Positions 15,090-15,316 of a stretch of 15,316 bases of DNA are shown in pieces; the first letter of the stretch is position 1, and every line of letters starts with the position of its first letter. Both the position numbers and the translations under genes were made by a program. The DNA is from Nitrospirota bacterium (GTDB taxonomy: Bacteria > NPL-UPA2 > JAGMAN01): contig JAUWHM010000127.1 in assembly GCA_030605915.1 (NCBI GenBank), positions 1-15,316 on the forward strand. The letters are read 5' to 3'. Under the pieces are notes generated by a model. That model was given only the letters and a program-made list of their open reading frames with translations. It did not search any database and was not told where the DNA came from.

Positions 15090-15181
15090 TTACGAGGTGG
15101 GAGTCTCTTTGACCTTGACTACCAAGTACTCACTGAGTCTGACTGCGGGACCGGCGTCAGAACAATGTCACCCTCATTCAT
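15090..15181 (-). pseudogene. MazF/PemK-type toxin gene remnant, middle deleted
   Basis: The ATG at 15181 overlaps the antitoxin TGA by 4 bp (ATGA), the coupling usual in toxin-antitoxin operons. It begins MNEGDIVLTPVPQSD, the N-terminal strand of PemK/MazF RNases (typically GDIVL..LPQADG), then leaves the family and stops at 15121-15119. In another frame the sequence from about 15140 to 15090 reads RLSEYLVVKVKETPTS and a TAA, which resembles the C-terminal end of such toxins (RRL..RLSEYL). About 90 bases remain of an expected 330-360, so the catalytic core is gone and the frame is broken. The N-terminal match is clear; the C-terminal assignment is an inference from a short stretch. Confidence 0.6.
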
Positions 15182-15316
15182 GCACGGTACTCCGGATTTC
15201 GTTCCTTGACCATCTCCGATGTGTACTCGGGCTCCGTCTCCCCATAGGCGCGTCCCAGTCCCTGAGCAGAGAGGGAAAGCCAGTGGCGACGTTCCTCATC
15301 CTCTGAAACTGCCTCC
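15178..15316 (-). CDS. Antitoxin of a MazF/PemK-type toxin-antitoxin pair, 5' end beyond the window
   Basis: The last 45 codons of a gene that enters from the right edge. It contains SEDEERRHWLSLSAQGLGRA and then YGETEPEYTSEMVKERNPEY, a tail I associate with small antitoxins encoded before PemK/MazF toxins (pattern W..LS...L..AYG..EPEY....KE.NPEY). This acidic C-terminal tail would bind and block the toxin, while the DNA-binding N-terminus is outside the window. Its TGA at 15180-15178 overlaps the start of the toxin remnant. As the toxin is broken, this may be an orphan antitoxin able to counter related toxins, or simply relic DNA. The family call rests on pattern recall and on the neighbour. 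Confidence 0.6.
   Translation of the reverse strand, partial: EAVSEDEERRHWLSLSAQGLGRAYGETEPEYTSEMVKERNPEYRA

Noticed and set aside
15052..15210. Plus-strand frame starting ATG at 15052 with AGGAG just upstream
   Set aside because: The ribosome site is attractive, but the frame runs antisense through the toxin and antitoxin sequences and its 52-residue product resembles nothing known to me.
15055..15306. Plus-strand frame of 83 codons
   Set aside because: Antisense to the antitoxin tail, which has a clear family-like pattern on the minus strand.
1..15316. Insertion sequence, CRISPR array, tRNA or rRNA
   Set aside because: No transposase, terminal repeats, regularly spaced repeats or recognisable RNA gene was seen anywhere in the window.

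Overview
The window comes from the surface-glycan (LPS core / O-antigen type) biosynthesis locus of a Gram-negative bacterium. Every convincing gene is on the minus strand, so transcription runs from high to low coordinates. The Gram-negative assignment rests on a family-9 heptosyltransferase, a WaaG-like glycosyltransferase and a WaaP/Kdo-kinase-type protein. GC samples taken by hand give about 45% for the upstream glycosyltransferases and about 30% for some downstream methyltransferases. Nothing seen fixes the phylum. The mix of decayed genes, heptanucleotide repeats and generic glycan genes would suit an environmental lineage or candidate phylum, but that is a guess.

Layout in transcription order. 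15316-15090 holds the 3' end of an antitoxin gene and a MazF/PemK toxin gene reduced to its two ends. 14900-15089 is a leader without a gene. 14899-10975 is a tightly coupled group of three genes: a GT4 glycosyltransferase, a polypeptide with two tandem LPS-kinase-like domains, and a WaaG-like GT4. 10883-10496 is a gmd (GDP-mannose 4,6-dehydratase) pseudogene that keeps only its N- and C-terminal ends. 10418-9300 is a PimB-like GT4. 9297-6239 carries four consecutive class I methyltransferase domains in three genes, the first gene being a fusion of two methyltransferases with different base composition. 6231-4146 holds a CgeB-like glycosyltransferase and a heptosyltransferase. 4126-3419 is a very AT-rich methyltransferase, followed by a terminator-like hairpin and a good sigma-70-type promoter. 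That promoter would drive a DPM1-like GT2 (3290-2547), a GT-C-like multi-pass membrane protein (2425-650) and an FkbM-family methyltransferase that runs off the window at base 1.

A plausible joint role: the heptosyltransferase, WaaG-like enzyme and kinase protein build and phosphorylate an LPS inner core. The other GT4 and CgeB-like enzymes extend it. The GT2 makes a polyprenyl-phosphate sugar that the membrane protein could use on the outer face. The six methyltransferase domains would cap or decorate the glycan. Loss of gmd suggests that GDP-mannose-derived deoxysugars (fucose, rhamnose, perosamine type) are no longer made from this locus.

Points most worth a second look are the double-kinase protein (second domain has Phe in place of the catalytic-loop His), the methyltransferase fusion with a GC step at the joint, the heptanucleotide repeats inside the membrane-protein gene, and two genes (gmd and the toxin) that have each lost their middle.
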